Positions 10,766 to 23,110 are shown, numbered from the stretch's first letter. The stretch is DNA of 42,670 bases from Gnetum montanum (GCA_015680685.1 MNCI01036720.1:1776-44445); one strand, 5' to 3'. Numbers and translations are program-made. Notes: generated from the sequence alone by a model not told the origin.

Positions 10766-12250
10766 ATTATCAAATAAGTTTTATTAGGAACTTATGAATT
10801 CATGGATAGATTTGATTGATTTTAACACCAATTCTTCATTATTTTTTATTTTCTTCTTCATTATTATTAGTGGAAAATATCTTTTCATCAACCTCAAGTA
10901 TGGCTCTTTGAAAATTCTATATAAACAAAGGTCATACCATGAGCATCTAGGTGTGTAGGACAAGTGGTTAGGATACTCAATTGTCAAGTGGTTATCTTCC
11001 CTTCAAAAAAAAATGCCATACGATGATATACTTGACTTGAAGGCAATAAAGTTGTACAATTTTTTGTGTAATTTCAAGACTTTATATTTCTCTCTTCTCT
11101 CATTTACACAACTATCATTGGTATCAACTTTTATTTTCAATTATCAATCCATCGTCACACAGTGTAAGCAAATTATTAAGCAATCATCATATTACATGCA
11201 TTATCAAGATTTCAATAACTCATTTTCTCATACTCCAAAATTTCAAACATTCTAAAATTATCCTATCTAAAAGATCAAAAGTCAAAACTACATAAGTCAA
11301 TCAAATTACTCTCAAATTAATTTGATTTATCTATAAAGGGTCTTCATTCTTATTGGAAACATTATTAATCATCCTTTTCAAACTTTTTATTAACCGTCAT
11401 CATCAACAAAAATTGTATATATATACATATACATACCTACTTACATACAAGTATCTAACTCTTAATAAAAACCAATGACAAAATTGATTACATAGAAACC
11501 AATGATAAAATTGAACTAATGTAGTCAACCTTATTTTGTTAAGATCAGGCACGATGATAAAGATAACTACATGTCATTTGGTAAGTCGTGCATAAGGCAT
11601 ATGGTGAGTTTGTGTGCCTCGAATTGCCGAATAAGCTTATATGGACAGATAATCGTACAACTCATTAGGTTCCTTTAAGTAGTAAGTTCAAATTAGTTGA
11701 AGGTAACCTCTTGGATGACATTTGAATATTTAAAGTTAAAACTCACATATAAATTTCCATGTGCCGTAGGCTGGACATGACTAGTGTGTCAAAGATCACC
11801 AAGTACAAAACTTAGTTAAGCTTCCATCGTCTATCCATGTATATCATTAAATATAGATTATTTCCATCATTAACTAATATATTAAAATACGCAAATTATG
11901 TTTTTTTAACAGGTATAAAATTTCTTTATATCCATATCTTAGCATTTACCAAAGCTATAGCTGGCTGGATACCATTGTGTCGTCTTTTTGAAAACCATGA
12001 ATTTCATTACACATAACACCTTGATTATAAATGATATCGTTACCCTCAAAGATATTCCCGATGATTCAAGGCAAGTACAATTTGAAAAATCCAAATGTTG
12101 CAAATTTTTGTAAGGAATTAGGGAATTTATAAAGATAAAAATATTTTATAATCAATTCATAATATTCACAAATTTGCTAAGAAAAACATTAGAAACCGTA
12201 CAAAATTGCCTTGGAACATGAAGTGGATGGATGAGTCTAACAACTAGAAT
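10766..12250. other. AT-rich spacer upstream of the DUF868 gene
   Basis: No coding frame with family resemblance was found here. A TA/CA-rich microsatellite lies near 11,415-11,440. A short stretch near 10,953-10,985 (GTGTGTAGGACAAGTGGTTA and following) recalls the start of a tRNA-derived SINE but is too short and lacks a clear B box. The proximal promoter of the DUF868 gene should lie towards the right end, but I see no convincing TATA box. Confidence 0.4.
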
Positions 12251-12399
12251 ATCATAGAATCCAGATTTTCCGGTCGTCAGGATACCAGCTTGTAAACCAC
12301 TGTATCTCTATGTAAGACTACAGAAAACCAGATGTTTAAATCTCGGCTCACGAGAAAGATATCAAGAGCACTGTATTCGAACGGTTTAAATGATTTGGG

Positions 12400-13459
12400 G
12401 CAAAAACCAAGGCATTGCCTCCACGATGGGAGCCAGTTAGAAAAATGCAGCTCTTCCTGCATGATCCGGGGTATTCAGAGTTTTTAGTTCCAGGTAAGGA
12501 TAAACTGTTTTGAAGGGGCATATGCTATTGCCTTGCTACCGTAATATCCATTCTAGTATTGGCTAATGGAGCCATGTATAGCATTCAGAGTTCCGAATCT
12601 TAGGTTTTATGTGGGTCTTGTTTGTTTTATCCGAAAGATTTAGATTCATTTTTTTGTGGGTTTAAGAGATTCGTTTGTTTACAGGTTCATCTCATTTTGG
12701 GTGTTTTAAGATTCTGTTCAGAAAGCTGTAATATCTAAATAATAGGTTGAAATATTTCTCTGCTCATTTGCATTTTTGCTGTGGGTTTCAGGATTGGAAG
12801 AAGTTGGTGACCTAGGTCGATCGATTTGATTACAGAGTTGCTTTAGATCTTAGCAAGAGGGGCCGTCAGGGCAAGTCTGGCCTCTGAAGAAGAATGCGCA
12901 TTGCGTGCCTGCAAGGAAATGTAATTGTCTGATAAGGAAAGAGGAACTTGTGGATTTGCGAGCTAGAGTGGATTTTTATTTTTGAAGTTTTTTTAAAAAT
13001 AAATTTGGGCTGTAAAGACGAATGGCTGACGGTACAGGGCACTGGTGCTGACGCCACTAGGTTTGTTCGAACCTTCATTGCTGAGTAATATTGTGCCAAA
13101 ATGCTGTTGTTGTTTCTGTTTTGTGATTGTAAAAATGATCAGCTTTTATACTTTTAGGACAAGGACAACAGCTTGAAACAGCGATACCGCTTTTTGAGCT
13201 AAACCTTGATGAATGTACAGCAAGTGGTTTTCTACATAGAGGGTTTTTAGGTCAAAGTTACCTTATCCTGAGTGCAAATAATGGAATCTTGGGTGGGTGC
13301 TGAAAGACATCTGTGTTCTGGAGTAAGCTTTAAGGCAAAGATTGGTGGAAAAAGGGCTTCCGAACTGCATTGATCATAAAACTTGGTAATACCAATAAAG
13401 AAGCAAGAAGGAAGAAGAAAGGCTTCGTAGCCTGTGTTTTGGTTTCTTGGGTTTGAGTC
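12400..13459 (+). other. probable 5' leader of the DUF868 gene with one intron
   Basis: A good donor (CAG|GTAAGG, intron from 12,494) and a good acceptor (TTTGCTGTGGGTTTCAG|G, exon from 12,792) define a likely 298-bp intron in the 5' untranslated region. The transcription start is not resolved and 12,400 is only a guess. Past the acceptor the leader would be about 670 nt and contains short upstream ORFs, for example 13,022-13,051 (10 codons including the stop) and one starting at 13,101. A further intron close to the start codon cannot be excluded. Confidence 0.45.
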
Positions 13460-14356
13460 ATGCCTGATCCTATACCTTCCTGCTTTACTGGAGAGACTAA
13501 TAAAGCTGCTGCAGCTCCACCAGTACAGAGTCTTGTAACATGCATTTACAGGACCAAATTGGCAGGCCTGTGCCGATTTCTTACTGTAACCTGGTGCAAG
13601 AATGCAATGGGGCATGGCCTGTGTGTTTCAGTGGATGATCCATGTGCACACTCTGCCTGCAAAGTGGAACTCAAGCCATGGTACTTCTGGAGGAAGCATG
13701 GGTGCAAGGCCTTTGAAATCAATGGCAAAAAAGTGGATGTTTGGTGGGATCTGGGCTCTGCAAAGTTCACCTGTGGGCCTGAGCCCCAGGAAGGGTTCTA
13801 TGTTGCTGTAGTGTGTGATGATGAAGTTGTTTTGCTGGTTGGAGATCTCAGGAAAGAGGCCTTGAAGAAGTCCAAGGCTAGGGAACCCAGTATTGAGGCC
13901 ACTCTGGTTTCAAGGAAAGAGCATGTGTTTGGAAGAAGGGTTTTTACTTCCCGGGCAAGGCTCAGCAATGATGCATCTCAGGATAGAGTTCATGAAATTG
14001 TGATTGAGTGCCAAACTTCTGGTCCTAGAGGCCCAGAGCTGAAAATAAAGATTGATGGCAAGGCTGTTCTTCTTGTCAAAAGGCTTGCATGGAAGTTTAG
14101 GGGGAACCAAACTCTGAATGTGAATGGGTTGTCTGTTCAGTTTTTCTGGGATGTTCATGACTGGTTGTTTAATCCTAGATTAGGGCATGCTACTTTCATT
14201 TTCAAGCCTGCCATCATTGAGAATCCTAGCACAGAGCATGAGCTGAACTCCAGTATGGGCTCCATTGAAAAGGGTATCAGTAGAAGCAGTAGCAGCAGTA
14301 ATGACAGCAGCAATTCACAGTACAGTCTTTTGATTTATGCTTGGAAGGTTGATTAA
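13460..14356 (+). CDS. DUF868 family protein (plant-specific, PF05910), 298 aa
   Basis: This is a single-exon, full-length member of the plant-specific DUF868 family, whose biochemical function is not established. The start fits the family: an N-terminal PSCF motif (residues 6-9), then SLVTCIY and LTVTWCKN near residue 45. The conserved core follows: VWWDLGSAKF (about 94-103), GPEPQEGFYVAVVCDDEVVLL (about 106-127), LVSRKEHVFG (about 150-159), the HEI.IEC segment, RLAWKFRGNQTL near 210-221, and FWDVHDWLF (about 230-238). The protein ends with a Ser-rich linker (about 274-288) and the typical final LLIYAWKVD. Length matches the family's roughly 290-330 residues. I see no signal peptide or membrane segment. 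Antisense open frames over this gene are shadows. Confidence 0.95.
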   Translation: MPDPIPSCFTGETNKAAAAPPVQSLVTCIYRTKLAGLCRFLTVTWCKNAMGHGLCVSVDDPCAHSACKVELKPWYFWRKHGCKAFEINGKKVDVWWDLGSAKFTCGPEPQEGFYVAVVCDDEVVLLVGDLRKEALKKSKAREPSIEATLVSRKEHVFGRRVFTSRARLSNDASQDRVHEIVIECQTSGPRGPELKIKIDGKAVLLVKRLAWKFRGNQTLNVNGLSVQFFWDVHDWLFNPRLGHATFIFKPAIIENPSTEHELNSSMGSIEKGISRSSSSSNDSSNSQYSLLIYAWKVD

Positions 14357-14600
14357 TTTTATGACATATTATGAATTAGCAAATTGATTAATGAACTAGT
14401 TTTATGCTTATGTTCAAGAGGCTGCACATTCTGGGATCTCTGGATTTTATACTTGTTCTGACCTAATATGCTTTTGGATGCGTCTTCATGGCTGAGGTGT
14501 TAAACTGTATATTCGCACTCAGCTCTCCATTGGGCAGCCAAAGGAGAATAATGGGCTCTGTGGAATCAAGCTATATTTGTAATCTGAAAGCCTATTGATG
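14357..14600 (+). other. probable 3' untranslated region of the DUF868 gene
   Basis: Sequence after the stop is moderately AT-rich. A near-consensus poly(A) signal, AATAATGG at about 14,547, could end the transcript near 14,570-14,600. The exact end cannot be seen from sequence. Confidence 0.3.
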
Positions 14601-15350
14601 GGCATCTGGTTTTAAAAAATCTCAGACATTTAACATGGAAAGAAGCTAGGCAAGAATATAGACAGCCTAGAAGTTTTGTTAATGTTATTATGCCATCAAT
14701 ATGATACTTGTAAGAAAAGATTTGTTTTGAAGGTCTAATAATCATCACCATGATTGATATTTATCAGATTAGTTATTGATACATGTACTTCTCTCCAGCC
14801 TTTTAAATTGAACTTAATTTTTTCTGGGTGACGCAATGATGTGCTTCATGCAGATTTTGCAATTCACGACAAACGATAGATCCCAATTTTCATTTTAGAT
14901 TCTGAAAAGTTTAATAGACATGCTTAATTTACTATTTTCAACTTTGTTGCGTAGTTTATGTTAAACGGAATAATTATACTGTGATCGTAGCATGATCATA
15001 CTTAAATATAACAATGATACCAGAACAACTTGATCGCAGGATTACTTACCAGGTCTTTCAGTCTTACTTTAACAGGGTCTTGCTGGCATGCTATTTCTAT
15101 CAACTATAAAAGCTTGTTCAAGGGCAAGTGTCATAGCCTCTGAAGCAAATATTCGCAATTCTTCTATACATATGAAATATAATCTCTGTATCTTCCTTAC
15201 ATTTCAGGAGTCCATAAAAAAGATTTGCTTTTGGGCATTCTTTTTGAACCTCTCTTTACATTTCCCCAAACCAAACCACATTTCAAAGAGCAATTCAACG
15301 TGTACAGAAGCTGTACCATCTGTTCAATTCACTGCACCTCATAACCGTAC
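14601..15350. other. intergenic stretch without recognisable features
   Basis: No frame with family resemblance and no repeat structure is visible. An 88-codon open stretch at 15,088-15,354 shows no motif and is probably chance. Confidence 0.4.
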
Positions 15351-15351
15351 T

Positions 15352-15770
15352 TAGCTTGAAATGTGTAAACATACCTACTTAAACGATAGCTTGAAATGTT
15401 TAAACATACATGCTTAAACCACGGTCACGAGTGAAAAAAATAGAATCCTATGAAAGTGAAAAAAATAGAATCCTATGAAAGTTCTCAGGGTTTGCAGGAT
15501 TAACCAGTTCAGTCCACGGTCCAGAGTGGAAAAGTAGAATCCTATGAAAGTTCTCAGGGTTTGCAGGATTAGCCAGTTCTATCTGATTGGCTCTGGGTTT
15601 TGCGTTTTGGGAAATGTGTAAACATACCTACTTAAACAATAGCCTGAAATGTTTAAACATGCCTACTTAAACCACGGTCAAAAGTGAAAAAATAGAATCC
15701 TATGAAAGTTTTCAGGGTTTGCAGGATTAACCAGTTCTGTCTGGTTGGCTCTGGGTTTTGGGACTCTAAA
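15352..15770 (+). repeat. complex minisatellite downstream of the DUF868 gene
   Basis: Two interleaved repeat units are present. One, about 35 bp, contains GAAATGTGTAAACATACCTA and occurs four times (about 15,358, 15,392, 15,611 and 15,646). The other contains AGAATCCTATGAAAGTT then CAGGGTTTGCAGGATTA and occurs three times in full (about 15,465, 15,535 and 15,687) plus one partial copy at 15,441. The order shows that a segment of about 250 bp was itself duplicated. Copies differ by only a few bases. Confidence 0.8.
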
Positions 15771-15859
15771 TCTGGAATGCATCAGTGAACAATGTGGATT
15801 CTAAATTGGATCTGTAAATGATTCCACTTCTCAAAGGCTGCCACACTCTGACAGCTTGG

Positions 15860-16140
15860 TAAAGGCAGGTGCTCAACAATGTTCAGAGGGCCACTGTGAT
15901 TGTTCCTTACCCGACATTGATGTATTGCAATATAGACAAGTGCTTACCAAACTGCATCTCTCCTGATTAATTTTGGGGCCCACCCATGTGTTCCCTGTCC
16001 TGCTTTTTCTGCCATTGCCATCTGTAACTCTTCTGTTGCTGCAGAACCCATCTTGACAGTTGGCTTTACTGTTTTCAGCCTTTCTTCCATTCAAATTTGC
16101 AGAAGCATACTTTCCAGTCAAAGATACACATATATTGAGT
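15860..16140 (-). other. possible gene fragment, unrecognised
   Basis: An open frame of 82 codons (16,121 to 15,873) has a less AT-rich, more gene-like composition than its surroundings. It reads GRKAENSKANCQDGFCSNRR and onwards. A good donor-like site (TTTG|GTAAGC near 15,950) would cut it after about 57 codons. I recognise no domain and find no flanking exons. It may be a captured exon or chance. Confidence 0.2.
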
Positions 16141-16329
16141 CAAAAGTGTCCCAACCTCGGTTTAAAGGTAACCCAAAAAGGATTATAGTGCTTGCTGTCC
16201 AAGTTCTTCACCAGACCAGCAGAGCATATATCTGTGACCTGTTTTTTGTTCACAAATTGTTTGTGCAGGCTGAGTTACTTCAGCTTCCTTAACAAGGATG
16301 ATGGGGTTTGGGTCAGTTCAGTTTCCTTA

Positions 16330-19300
16330 ATGGGCGTAAAAAACTCACATGAAAATTCGTCAGCGTAGTGATTCAAATTTGAAATGAAGAATTTTTAATA
16401 ATTTGAAGTAGAAAGCCCAGCTTTTGTTCTTTGCACCGTCTTTTAACTAAAGTTAATCAAAAGGGTATATGCTGTCTGCATCTGTTGGGTCAGGCATCAT
16501 AACTGAACCGGTTGGTAGTCAATTGAGTGTGATTAATAAAATGGTTCCTTCATAATTGCGTTTAGAAGCAGCGTCATTTTCAAAGGCAATAATTATTTAG
16601 GGTCTTTTAGCAGACAAAAAAAGAATGGTTAATACTCGTGTAGATTTGAATAAGACCAGTTGCATGGTGGATCATTATGTCACTTCGTAGTTACTCCTGT
16701 TGCTTGCTATGGGTTGGTGCATGTGGCTCCCATGCATTCCTTTCCACATCTGTCTAGAAATATTTGGTTGGATTTGCAAATTTTTGGTTTTTTCCTCCTT
16801 TCTTAAAGTAAAATGCCCTTGCCCTGAGTTCGCATGGCTATTCGATTTTTGCCTTCATGGCTTAATCCTTTGCTGAAGGTAAAAATGATAGTTTACATGC
16901 ATAGTGATAGTATTATTCCTAGGATTTGGACAGTGCTTGAAGCCTGTTATTGGAGGATAGAAATTATATATATATACATACTCATAATATTTCATTGAAA
17001 ACATTATTAGATAATATACATAAAAAATAGGTTTCTCATTTTCCTAGTTTGAAATAGAGGGTTTTTCAAATCAAAGATAATTAAAAAATGATTTTGGAGT
17101 TTTATCCCATAACCTTTTACAAAGATACAAGATGTATTGAGTTCATGAATGTAACAAGGATAATAATATAAAGATTTAACAATGACAAATGTTAAAAATC
17201 AATTTTACAGATTGCATATAATATAGAATGAGGATGTGTTAGTGTACCTCCCATACCTAGCAGTGAGTTTTTTGTAGTTTCTTTATATTGTGCTCAATAA
17301 TCCCTGTATTACACCTTGCTAATCCCTACTCATGCCATAAAACTAGTGCTTATCACTTCTTGCTTTGTACTCATCTTATAGGGTTATAATTTAGTTAGTT
17401 TAGATGGTCAATTGTGGCGGGGCGCTATTGGCCAACATGCATTGATTGCCCTACTATCACTTTAAACCTAAACTAACGGTTTTATTTATCCTTTGGCTTG
17501 AACATAAAAGCTGCCTGTTGATAGCTCCTCAAAGGCTAAGGATTAACGAATATGTTATAAAAGATGAAGAATATGCTTAGATATATAAACTAACTTTCTT
17601 CTTTTGGGAAGATTACCTCTATGCCTCCCTTCCTTCCTAAGTTGAAATACTGATGCCATTGTAAGTTCATACATCCACATCAATTAACAATAGTAAGCTA
17701 GATGATCCTAATCAATATATCTGTGGGTTGGTGAGGGGGTAAGTTGCAATAATTCCACATGATACAAGATACACAAATTTTTCACCACACATACATTAAT
17801 CATAAGTCAAGCAAAAGAAAGGATTGAATGCTAGTAAGAACAAACAATGAATGCTAGTTGGCTCTGCCTTACTATTCATGGTTTCACCTTATTTCCTTAC
17901 TCATGACTTGGATCCTCAATGTTGTTTCTTTTCCAGGAGTTGATTATATCATTTCCTTTTTTTGACCATGGATTCCAATGACTAGATTCATAAATCTATG
18001 ATATTGAGAGGCTCTATAGGTTAAGATACATGCCCCTATCTATTAGCTTAGGTAAGGACTTAGATTGGCCCAAACCGTGTACCTTTACTTTATAAGTAGT
18101 GCATAATAGATGCCACTCAACCAGTGATAGAATAGAAGCAAGTGAAGAAAAGTACATAAGTTCCTCTAGTCTCTAAAGTGTTCACTTTGTCACACATAGT
18201 TATGGGGGTAATCTTGGGTTGTTTGTTGTTGATAATAATGCCTAACCATTTGACAACACTAGGTTTACGCCTACTCACTACTAACCTTATAGTGTCCTAT
18301 AGGCTTTTACTTACATATACAATTTTGATACGCTACACCAACAGAGGTACCTAGTGTCATTCCCTTGCTATTGAGATTCTAATACGGACCAACTCTTTGT
18401 GGCATATTGGTTTGATATAAAGTCTAAGAGTGATTTTGGTGGTGTATTGAGACTCAACAAGCTAATTAATAAAAATGAGCTGCATTTTTTATGTTTCTAT
18501 GCAAACTATGATAGCTCATAGTAGAGGTAATAGTGAGATTTCTGCTATAAATGCAAATTGATAGTGACTTGTAGTAGAGTTAATTTGCGACTCATGGAGG
18601 CAATCATGGTGATGACTACAACTAGTAGTCAAGTCAAAGTGGATGTCACAACTTCCAATGATTGTCATGACTCACAACTTGGTCATGATAGTTAATACAA
18701 GTTGACCATGAGTCATGGTCTTCACAAAACTACAAAAATGTTGATACCACAAGTCATAGTGGAGGCTATAGTAGATTGCAAAGAAGTTGTAACTTGTGAA
18801 ATAATAATAGAAATTGGAATTTGAAAAGTTCAAGATGAAATCGAGTCAAGGCACAAGATTTAATGCTTTAAACTTGAGTCTATGATGTTAATGAACATGA
18901 GAGAATGCTTAGAAATTACATTGAATGATAATTAAACAAAAAATTAATTTAAATTAAGAATTGATGCATTGGTGATGAATGTTGCTTCAATGTTGAATTG
19001 TTGTTTCAATAGTAATTATGTAACCTAGATGTCTCTCCTAAGCTAAGCTTAGGATGGGACTATTTAGCAAACTTAAAAGGAAAAATAAGTTCTCATGCAC
19101 ACATAATGAATTGTAAATCATAGTGGAAGGATCTATACCATCTCAAATACATAAGCAGAATTAGAAATAAACACAACCACAACTAGCTACTATGTACATA
19201 TAAACATCAAAACCAACATTCACCAGTCCAAGTTAACCAAAGAAACATCTTATCTAGGTATATATTTCTAAGGCAATTTTGCACAATATAAATATTATAT

Positions 19301-19798
19301 ACATCAGTCAAACTATTTAGTCATAGCTCAACAACTATCTATACCATGAGCAAATATAATCGCCTCTCTTAATAATAAGAACAAAAGTACCACTATATAT
19401 AAGGGAACCAAGCCTCCATCCTCTTCCTCAATCCTACTAATCTGTAGTGCCCTCAACTCCGTCACTTGCATAAGATATAATTAGTATAAATTAAGTCTTT
19501 ACACTTCCCTTGTGAATGGCTTAATAGACTTTACACTAAAGGAGAGGAATAGGATTACAACAATTTGCATCAAGGTTGGTCCACACCCAAGCATAGGCAC
19601 ATAACAACTATATCAATATCATCACTCTAGAATTATGACTAAGCATTGTTTCAAGTTAAGCCAAGCATCATCAATTATGCAACACAACATATCTAGTCTT
19701 GAACTAAGCCAAGTATATTGTGATCAAGCATAACATGTTCCAAGACTTGCACTCATAGATTGAACCATATTAATGCATAACTAAGTTGAGACCAAGTC
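16330..19798. other. AT-rich intergenic region with no recognisable gene
   Basis: Nothing here has family resemblance. The part 18,480-18,790 carries repeated imperfect palindromes of the CATGA-N-TCATG type (for example ACCATGAGTCATGGT near 18,707), the same kind seen inside the Copia LTRs at 20,880-21,240 and 33,030-33,430, so an old related LTR may lie there. A TATATATAAGGG box-like motif occurs near 19,395. Confidence 0.4.
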
Positions 19799-19803
19799 AT
19801 AAC

Positions 19804-21360
19804 TATTAGAAATAGTGTAAATGTGTTCCTTATTACTCCTTCATCTATATTTCCTTTGATGTTGAGTAGAGTAGGAAGTAGTGGTAGTTTTTATTTTGAT
19901 ATTGATGTGTTTACTTTGATGCATTAGGAGTCATGTATCTTTGTTTGAAGAAAAAAAGGTCTTAGAAGGTTATGGATTGAACAAATTGCTAAAAAGAGTA
20001 AGAAGGGGTCAAAAGCCTTCATGTATGGTCCATGCTCCAAAAAGATAAATTCTTCACGAAAAGTATAAATAGGGGTGAACCCCTCCCATTGTAACTTGCC
20101 TTGCATTTTAAGTTGAAATGAATAGAAGCTTTCCCTTTCTTGAATTCTTAAGTGTTTTTATGCAAGATTTGTGAGCTTGGAAAATCTCTTCTAAGTTTCC
20201 TTCTCTTTTCTTGTATTCTTGTATCATGGCTTTCTCAATTTGAGTAGTGAATCCCATTTCATGAGTTCTTCTTCCAAGTTCTTATAAGCATTTCTCTCAT
20301 AATTTCCCACTTTTCATACATTCTCACATGTTTCTTACATGCATATTTTAATTTCATGTTTTCTCAAGTTTATAAAGTTAAATGCATGTTTTCTCATATT
20401 AGTATTGAAGAATTGAAGAATTGAAGAATTTAGAGGTGGTTTTATGTCCTATTTCTAGGGATTCACTCCCCTTTTGTAGATTCAAGTTAATTTCTCTCTT
20501 GTTTATGTTTATGATGAAGGGTTGCAACCCCTTTTATGTTAATTTTATGTAAAAGCACATAAAATCTCTTTGCATGTGCTTATTCCAATCTTCTCTAGAT
20601 TTTGAGAGTCTTTCCTCATGTTTGTCTCATGTTTCTAAAAACGTTTGAAGTTATTTAAGTGTATATTCAAGATTTTATACATGTTTATGTTAGTTTTACA
20701 CATTTCGCATACATATGTTGAATTTAAGGCTTAATTAATGGTTATCTTCTAATTCAAGCTTGCCTCACCATGTTCAAAGACTATATAACATGTTTTTATT
20801 CTTTATTCTCAAGTGTCAAGCCTCATATCTACTCATATTACCTTTAAACTTTTGTTTCAGCATCATTCTTTGTTTCTTGCAAGACCATGACTTCACCACA
20901 ACTTCACAACTCCCCCATGACTTGTGGGAAATAAAAATATATTTTCAAGTGACAATGACCTCAACATGACTTTTGGTAAACAACCATGACCTTATCAGGA
21001 CTCATGGTTTTTTCTCAACAATGCTATGAATCATGGTCTACTCATGGGAAAAAATTTGAAGTACAAAAGGTATCATTGAGATCAAAACATTTATCATGAC
21101 TTTTGGTAAGCTTGGGCTCATTGTAAAACAACATGACTCAACCATGACTCATGGTTAGCTACCTAGATTGGTGGTCAAATACCAAGATTCATAGAATTGT
21201 AGACCATAACCTTCTAGACACTCATGGTCAACTCGTGGTGGTCAAAATTAACTTTAACTAAGCTAAAATTTTTGCTGCAATAAGATTAGAGGGACCCTAT
21301 TCTACTTTTTATCTCTAATAATACAAATCACTACCATATAGGACTGAAAAAACTCAAGTA
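19804..21360 (+). mobile_element. Copia-type LTR, probably solo (about 1.56 kb)
   Basis: The start TATTAGAAATAGTGTAAATG matches TGTTAGAAATAGTGTGAATG at 31,951, which follows a Copia RNase H remnant and is therefore a 3' LTR. The two stay similar for several hundred bp: GAGTAGAGTAGG, a TATAAATAGGGGTGAACCCC segment with the TATA box at 20,064, and TTGCATTTTAAGTTGAAATGAAT. No Copia coding sequence lies upstream, so this copy is likely solo. The right end is tentative: ATAAC at 19,799-19,803 and again at 21,361-21,365 would be a 5-bp target duplication. Confidence 0.65.
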
Positions 21361-21365
21361 ATAAC

Positions 21366-22900
21366 CTATGCTCCAAAATAACTTGTACTCAATTCAACTA
21401 GAAATCTATGCCCCAATTTATGATCATTCATTAATCCTTGTGGTAGTTGATACATTCATACTTAATGTAAGCATGTATTCATTTTCATGAGTACTTATCT
21501 CTATTACATTTATGCAAGTTTTTTAATTATTCTTTATTATTACTACTAGTGCTATTGCTTGCTAAACTATAGCCCTAAGACACTATCTTTGTGGAGGGTA
21601 GATCTAGACTTCATCCATGATTCTCCTAGCTCCTGTTCCAATCATGGGTTCATAACTATGCTCTTCTACTTCTAGGATGAAACCAAAGATAGGAGTTGAT
21701 TCATCTCAATAGGGATCATCCTTTCCATCTCCATGGTGCCTCACCACCAACCACTCTACTTTCTCATGTCAACTTCACCTACGAAAGAGTCATAAGTAAT
21801 TTGTGCTACATGCATTATCCATGATTCTGTGCTTATCCTAATGATCATAGCAAAGGTATGCTACATGTATTAATCATGAACTTACCCTAAACTTAAGAAC
21901 ACATGAAACCTATACTACATGCATCATCTTTAATATCATATCATTCTAGGCTTAAGCCAATTTAACTCATGTAATTAACCAACCTATTCCCTACATAGAT
22001 GCATACATAGATATCACATGCATCATGTAGAGTCATATACACTATACCATACTTGCATATGTTGTTTTCTTGTCCCAAGTACTTGGTATTCTAGGATACA
22101 AACCATATCTCATATGTTAATAATAATGATCAATAACACCCTAAATATACCTTTTAGGCTTAGCCCAAGTTTAATAAATTAACCCATAACCACATCTTAA
22201 CAAACTAGGATTTGAACAAGAATTTTACTAACCATTGCAACTAGATTGTTACTTTTTGTCCTTTTCTCTCTTGATGTAAGTTGAACATGAGTTGTGGTAT
22301 GGTTAGGGCCATCATTGCTAGTTAGCTAAGACTAGAGTAGGATCACTTCATTGGTTTTAAATCCTTCAAGCCTACTAAATCTAGTTATTATGAAAGATAA
22401 TTTGATATGCTAGAAAATAAGAAAATAGCTATCTTCAATTAATGTAATAAGATTACAAATCAATGTTTCCACAACTCACAACAATACAAATTATTCATAC
22501 ATTCATTGACATTGTAGAGCATGAGCTTCTACAACCACATAATGATTGTCCTTAATGCAAGTCATAATTGAATGATATCTCTCTCACAAACATAGGACTA
22601 AGATCCAAACATGAAATGTACATGAGATACAAGGTCAAACACACATACAATTGACGTTAGAGCTACATACCCACTCATGAACTCTCATAATGTGCTATCA
22701 TGATAGTCTCAATCTCCTCTCATATCTTAAAAAATTAAAACACATATAATATTTATTGGAAATTGAAGACAAGAATTCTAGAAACCTTTCCCTATGTTCA
22801 AATAGAAGATATTTAGCTGTTTTCATCCTTTTTTCATCTTTTACAGCTATTTCCAAACTTGGAATGATCAACTCAGAAGTTTTCTTGGTCATACAGGTTA
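21366..22900. other. AT-rich region without recognisable features
   Basis: No frame with family resemblance. Composition and the many short ATG-rich stretches suggest old repeat sequence, but I could not tie it to a family in the window. Confidence 0.35.
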
Positions 22901-22916
22901 TCTCTCTATGCTTTCT

Positions 22917-23110
22917 GAAGATGTCTCATTGTCATCTCCAACATGCAGGAGAGACATCTTATCAACCTAGGAGACATCTATAGTACAAATGGGACATCTC
23001 CTCTTGGGTAGAGACATCTCACTTGAGATGTCTCAATCTAGGAGAGATGCCTCACTTGAGATGTCTTAGGTCTAGGAGAGACATCTCCACATCTTCCTAG
23101 ATGTCTTCTT
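22917..23110. repeat. cluster of the palindromic 10-mer GAGACATCTC / GAGATGTCTC
   Basis: Ten exact or near-exact copies in both orientations occur within 195 bp, at about 22,919, 22,951, 22,971, 22,992, 23,011, 23,025, 23,043, 23,059, 23,077 and 23,099. Spacing is mostly 14-22 bp. Short linkers such as CTAGGA and ACTTGAGATG recur. The function is unknown; it may be part of an unidentified LTR. Confidence 0.75.

Noticed and set aside
10940-10990. tRNA-like or SINE-like start (ACAAGTGGTTAGGATA)
   Set aside because: Only an A-box-like word is present; there is no B box at the right distance and no flanking duplication.
13247-14158. Several minus-strand open frames overlapping the DUF868 gene and its leader
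   Set aside because: They are antisense shadows of a well-supported coding frame and carry no family motif.
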